Shown here one piece after another: positions 56,793 through 64,000 of a DNA stretch of 64,000 bases; position 1 is the first letter of the stretch; every line of letters begins with the position of its first letter. The stretch spans positions 3,782,001 through 3,846,000 of the forward strand of contig CM066287.1 in the NCBI GenBank assembly GCA_033816765.1, read 5' to 3'. The stretch comes from Nothopassalora personata. Its lineage: Eukaryota > Ascomycota > Dothideomycetes > Mycosphaerellales > Mycosphaerellaceae. Under the pieces are notes generated by a model. The model ran no database searches and was not told the DNA's origin. It saw only the letters and a program-made list of their open reading frames with translations. The translations under genes were made by a program, and so were the position numbers.

Positions 56793-57801
56793 ATGCGACC
56801 AGACGGGCCTCGCGATACGGTCGCTGGGCCTGAGAATGGCCCTGAGCCACCCTTTCCACTGAAGCTGAATGGCAAGGTTATCAAAGGATTCGGTCGTGGA
56901 AGCTCAGAGGTGAGTTGTGTTCTGCCGCGGCTGTTGCTCTTCATGTCAAGCCCGTCGCACTTGCTGTCAGGATCACACGGCATATCAGGGAGTGAGGCAT
57001 GTTACATTGGAACTCACACATTGTGCACGACCGTGCAAGGAGGTTCGCAGTTCGGCGTGGCAGTCCTAGGCAAATAGCCGCTGTCATCATGCCCCAGTCC
57101 GTTGGTACCTCCCTGTAAACGGCATGTTTGCCACGTCGGTGCTACAATGTCTGCCTATTGCGCAGGAGTTCAGGACGTCAGCATGCCAGTCGGACGCGGC
57201 TGGTCGCAGCAGCCGTTTGGAGCACGCGTTTGTGTCTCAAGGCCATGCTTGCTGACCTCTTGTGTCCCAATAGCTCGGAATTCCTACCGCAAACATACCT
57301 ATCTCCGGTCTATCTGTCGGTGGCCATGAGGACGTGGAATCTGGAGTTTACTACGGCTGGGCGGGCCTGTCTCCCTCTCAGGCCATCCGCCAACACCCGC
57401 CTGGCAGCAAGTCGAAGTACGACCACATGATTGACACGGTACATCGCGAGCTGAACGCTGTGATCAGCAGCAAGGGCGACAGTGCGCAGCAGAATCAAGG
57501 AGCAGTTTACCCTATGGTCATGTCCATTGGCTGGAATCCATTCTACAAGAATACCGTACGGAGTGTGGAAGTGCACATCATGCACGGCTTCGAGACCAAC
57601 TTTTACGACAGCCATATGAATCTGGTTATCTTGGGATTCATCAGGCCTGAGTACGACTATGTCAGCAAAGAAAGCTTGGTCGACGACATCAAAACGGATA
57701 TCAACGTTGCAGGGCGTAGCCTTGCCCGGCCAGCGTACGCGGAGTTTGCCCAGGACCCGTACCTATTGGACTTTAAACGCAAAGATGAGGTTGCTAGCTA
57801 A
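56793..57801 (+). CDS. FMN1: riboflavin kinase
   Basis: Exons 56793..56909 and 57274..57801 encode 214 aa; the 364-nt intron is long for this window. The flavokinase motif is built across the junction: [13 protein letters not shown] then [28 protein letters not shown] and [17 protein letters not shown] follow, all typical of eukaryotic riboflavin kinase. It converts riboflavin + ATP to FMN, the first step to flavin cofactors. The junction phase is 0 and no residues are missing relative to the family, so a hidden coding exon in the intron is unlikely. Confidence 0.93.
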
Positions 57802-57940
57802 TGTGCCATATCCTAATACATTCAATGGTCATAGACTCAGCCGCTCAAGACACCGCGTACCCTACGCTCCACCTTCCCGCTTGGCATACCTAAGAACAAT
57901 TGGTCAACCCGGCGCAACCCTGCTCTATGGGAAGCTGTGC

Positions 57941-58252
57941 TTACTCGTCTTGCATCCTTTCCTCATACTCTGCATCCCGTTTGGCTTGCTCTGAATCACT
58001 AACATCTGTGATGCTGGCGGAGCCTCCATCCGTGTTACCAGCGAGTTTCCGGCCTTGCGCATCGTAGCTGCGGCTCTCTTGTACTGCCGGCTCTCCAAGG
58101 GTTTGCTTCGATATCTTCACGTGCGTATTGCCGGAAGGATCTGTGTAAGTCTGCTGCGTCGCTGCGTGGCCCGTTGCTTGTCCATTGTTGCTCGAACTGG
58201 AGCTGGAGTAGCTATAGCTCGCTGAGGACGAGAAAGACTGATTTGAAGACAT
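57941..58252 (-). CDS. small Ser-rich conserved fungal protein
   Basis: A single exon of 103 aa from ATG 58250..58252 (MSSNQSF). The N-terminal third is almost entirely Ser/Tyr/Asn, followed by a conserved-looking segment TDPSGNTHVKISKQTLGEP, then SYDAQGR and an acidic C-terminal helix ending YEERMQDE. No signal peptide or membrane segment. I recognise it as a recurrent ascomycete hypothetical protein without known function. It converges with FMN1 (139 bases apart) and is divergent from the RG-rich gene. Confidence 0.65.
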   Translation of the reverse strand: MSSNQSFSSSASYSYSSSSSSNNGQATGHAATQQTYTDPSGNTHVKISKQTLGEPAVQESRSYDAQGRKLAGNTDGGSASITDVSDSEQAKRDAEYEERMQDE

Positions 58253-58741
58253 GACTGATTGCGAGTATTGGGATTTCAAACTGTCACAGACTCAAGAAAG
58301 ACAGGCTCGCAGGCTCGTGGTCTTTATGTCGAGCTGCTGAAACACATGCATGCTTGGGTATGACGAAACTGTGGCGACAAGCTCCAGAAACTTGAACGTG
58401 GAATGTGGCGCTGTCTGTGGCTGTGCAAATGGACGACAGACGATGACCTTCATCTCCACGACCACCTGACCACCTTTCATGATACTTCACCTTGGCAAGG
58501 ACTTGAATTGTCCCTTGCTCCTACTCGAAGTTCTGTCCAAAGGGTGAGAGGCACGGTCACAGAGTAGTAGACGATGCTTAACATCGATGCATGTCCCCGC
58601 TCGCTCGCTGCCAGGGCTTAAATCGTGCATGATCAATCTGCAAAGTGCACCATACCAACTCGTACATCAATTATCATTGTCTCGGCGTACTGACTTGTTG
58701 TCTTCTACTCATATGTAAAAGCTCACGAGCATCTATCGATC
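58253..58741. other. divergent promoter region
   Basis: 489 bases between the small Ser-rich gene and the RG-rich gene. No recognised element. Confidence 0.5.
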
Positions 58742-59932
58742 ATGGAGCACTCTAGATGGGCAGATCCGCCTGCAGAAGCAGAACAGGTAAGCTATTGCCC
58801 AACGACGACGCAACGCGCGGTATGCTAAGACGGACAGATGCCTGCCGATGCCTCGTCGTCTTCGTTGTCTGCTGCAGCTACCACATTTGCGCCGGACATG
58901 GATGCCCCGCCTCCTGATGTAACGACTGCCGATATGTTCGCGCAAACTGGCGCCGCGCAAGATGACCTATTCGATGACATAGAGCCCGTGGAGGAGTCTA
59001 TGCGCATACGTTCCGATGACGACCTGTTTAGCGATGACTTTACGCCGGCCCCTCAGCCAGTAGTTGAGACACCGGCACCGGAACCGGAACCAGTGGTCAC
59101 GAGAGCAGGAAGAGGCAACAGAGCTGCGGGGCGAGGGCGTGGAAGGGGCAGAGGCCATCCTGACTACCGCGACAGCTCGAATCGCGGTGGACATGCAAAG
59201 TCAATCCGGCCGTCTGAGCCTCCAAACGCACTGAACGAACGCGTCGCAGAGCAGGCAGTACAGGCAGTGACACTTGAGAACGTATCATCAGGACCCCGGA
59301 ACGAGTCGACTCCTGCTGTCCGTGGTGATCGTCGAGCAAGCGGTGGGCTGCGCAAGCCCAAGCTTACTGAAGAAGAGCTGGCTGAAAAGATGGCACGGAT
59401 ATCGATCAAGAATGCATCACTTACCGCGGCCCATGCCAGGGCAGAAGCAGATGCGGCTTCTTTCGCAGAAAGGGAACAGCAGGCGAAACAAATAACCGAC
59501 CAGAGGAAGAAAGAAGAACGCAAGGATCGGCAGCAGATGATGGGTGAACGTGAGAAGAACAGGCAACGAAAGTTGAAAGCCATGGAAGGCCGGGAATGGG
59601 ATGCTGAGAAGAGAGAAGATGACTTTGGTAAAGGTGGCCGGTACGATAAGAAGGGCGGGTTTGCTGGCGATCAACAGGACTACACAGACGGTCGAGAATT
59701 TCTTTACAGAGAACGCAGAGGCAGCGATAGAGGGCACGGAGGAGGAGGAGGCAAAGGTGGAAGAGCACACCACGTCGAAGCTCCACGACCCGAAGACTTT
59801 CCCTCACTGCCGAACGCAACGAAACCGGGTGCCAAATCAGCACAGCCTCTGGCGACCCTCGACAGCTCAGCGCAGACATCGTGGGCAGATCAAGTAGAAG
59901 CGGCTCCGACATCGCAGTCTGGAAAGTACTAA
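58742..59932 (+). CDS. RG-rich conserved fungal protein, probably RNA-associated
   Basis: Exons 58742..58786 and 58838..59932 encode 379 aa. The 51-nt intron (donor gtaagc, branch tgctaag) joins MEHSRWADPPAEAEQ to MPADASSS. An acidic N-terminal part is followed by an RG box (RGNRAAGRGRGRGRG, about 108-122). A long charged coiled coil comes next, with KLTEEELAEKMARISIKN, HARAEADAASFAERE and QQMMGEREKNRQRKLKAM. A Gly-rich stretch and a short EDFPSLPNA motif near the C-terminus follow. RG boxes suggest RNA binding and arginine methylation; the rest matches conserved fungal proteins of unknown role. No catalytic domain is seen. Confidence 0.75.
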
Positions 59933-63474
<3,542 letters not shown>

Positions 63475-63923
63475 AAGCGGAACGCCTTGTGACAGACATG
63501 TACATACTGTGCCCATGGCTAGCTCGCAGCGCGGCGTGACGCCAGGGTGGATGCCACGGAGCTTGAGTGCGGATGGTGTGTCGTTGGAATAGTGAGCGCT
63601 CCTGCTGTTGGGGACGGGAAGGACGGAGTTTATGCAGTTCGATATCCATACGTCGTTAAGCCCGATAGATTATAGCGTACTTATGGCAGCCTTCACAGGC
63701 TACTGCGGCACCTATCGAAGAGAGTCGCTTCTGCCTACAGTACAGTACATAGCTGCTGCACAAGTGATGGGACGCCTCATGCCTTTGGCTAGCAGTTGAA
63801 GCCTGCCTGTCACGTGCGAATCAATGCCGGCGAAGCAGGGGTCCTGCAAGCTTCAATGACGATGTCGCTCGACGAAAAGTTGCAGCTCGCGACCAGAACA
63901 ATAATGCACCGGTCCATCGCGCC
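63475..63923. other. intergenic, ARG5,6 3' region
   Basis: 449 bases with no supported gene; a 63-codon frame at 63608..63799 is anonymous. Confidence 0.45.
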
Positions 63924-64000
63924 ATGAGTGCACTCCATGCCAAGTCCGCGCCCTCGATCAAGTTGCTGCGATTCTTGCGGAGTCAGCTGCAGGCGCGCGA
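63924..64000 (+). CDS. possible start of a gene cut by the right edge
   Basis: An ATG at 63924 opens a frame that stays open to the window end, reading MSALHAKSAPSIKLLRFLRS and a few more residues. The basic/hydrophobic pattern without acidic residues could be a mitochondrial presequence. Only 25 codons are visible, so the product cannot be named and a chance frame is possible. Confidence 0.3.
   Translation, partial: MSALHAKSAPSIKLLRFLRSQLQAR

Overview
The window looks like a contiguous piece of a nuclear chromosome of a filamentous ascomycete. The evidence is many short spliceosomal introns (about 46-112 nt, GT..AG, with CTRAY-type branch points close to the acceptor), a fungal phytochrome, an AcuK/ERT1 gluconeogenesis regulator, a bifunctional mitochondrial Arg5,6 protein, Zds1, a type-I metacaspase and a PDR transporter. 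Pezizomycotina is nearly certain; Dothideomycetes is my best guess from protein flavour, not proven. No rRNA, tRNA, CRISPR or intact transposon was seen.

Layout, left to right: an edge-truncated alpha/beta hydrolase-like gene and a small mitochondrial-type protein (1-1157, minus); ZDS1 (1686-4773, minus); a flavoprotein-ankyrin fusion (5428-7194, minus); phytochrome histidine kinase fphA (8833-13427, plus); a PDR ABC transporter (14456-19506, plus); PEP carboxykinase (20651-22913, plus); about 3.2 kb with no convincing gene; PAN2 (26136-29628, minus); ICP55 aminopeptidase (30223-31689, plus); a short metacaspase (31750-32724, minus); DBF4 (33933-35943, plus); ATG12 (36464-36988, plus) facing panB (37082-38137, minus); a YANK-type kinase (38781-40610, minus); a 2 kb gap; UBC8 (42620-43474, minus); a SWIRM-like protein (44089-45414, minus); proteasome alpha-3 (45689-46591, minus) divergent from a WW/FF splicing protein (46860-48629, plus); a very intron-rich MFS transporter (49172-52325, plus); acuK/ERT1 (54210-56405, plus); riboflavin kinase FMN1 (56793-57801, plus); a small conserved protein (57941-58252, minus) divergent from an RG-rich protein (58742-59932, plus); ARG5,6 (60796-63474, plus); and a possible gene start at the right edge.

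The gene content is mainly housekeeping, with a few lifestyle genes (phytochrome, ABC and MFS exporters). A functional link is visible: the PEPCK promoter carries a CCG-N7-CCG element of the kind bound by AcuK/AcuM, and AcuK itself lies about 34 kb away. No secondary-metabolite cluster is seen.

The most unusual features concern gene structure. The MFS gene resolves into 23 exons, with 21 of its 22 introns packed into the last ~0.9 kb of coding sequence and six exons of 8-16 nt. UBC8 can be translated in frame only if a 1-nucleotide (or, less well, 4-nucleotide) micro-exon is spliced in. PEPCK needs a GC-AG intron to keep its conserved C-terminus. Splice models were built by hand from donor, branch and acceptor motifs plus protein-family continuity; none is confirmed by RNA.
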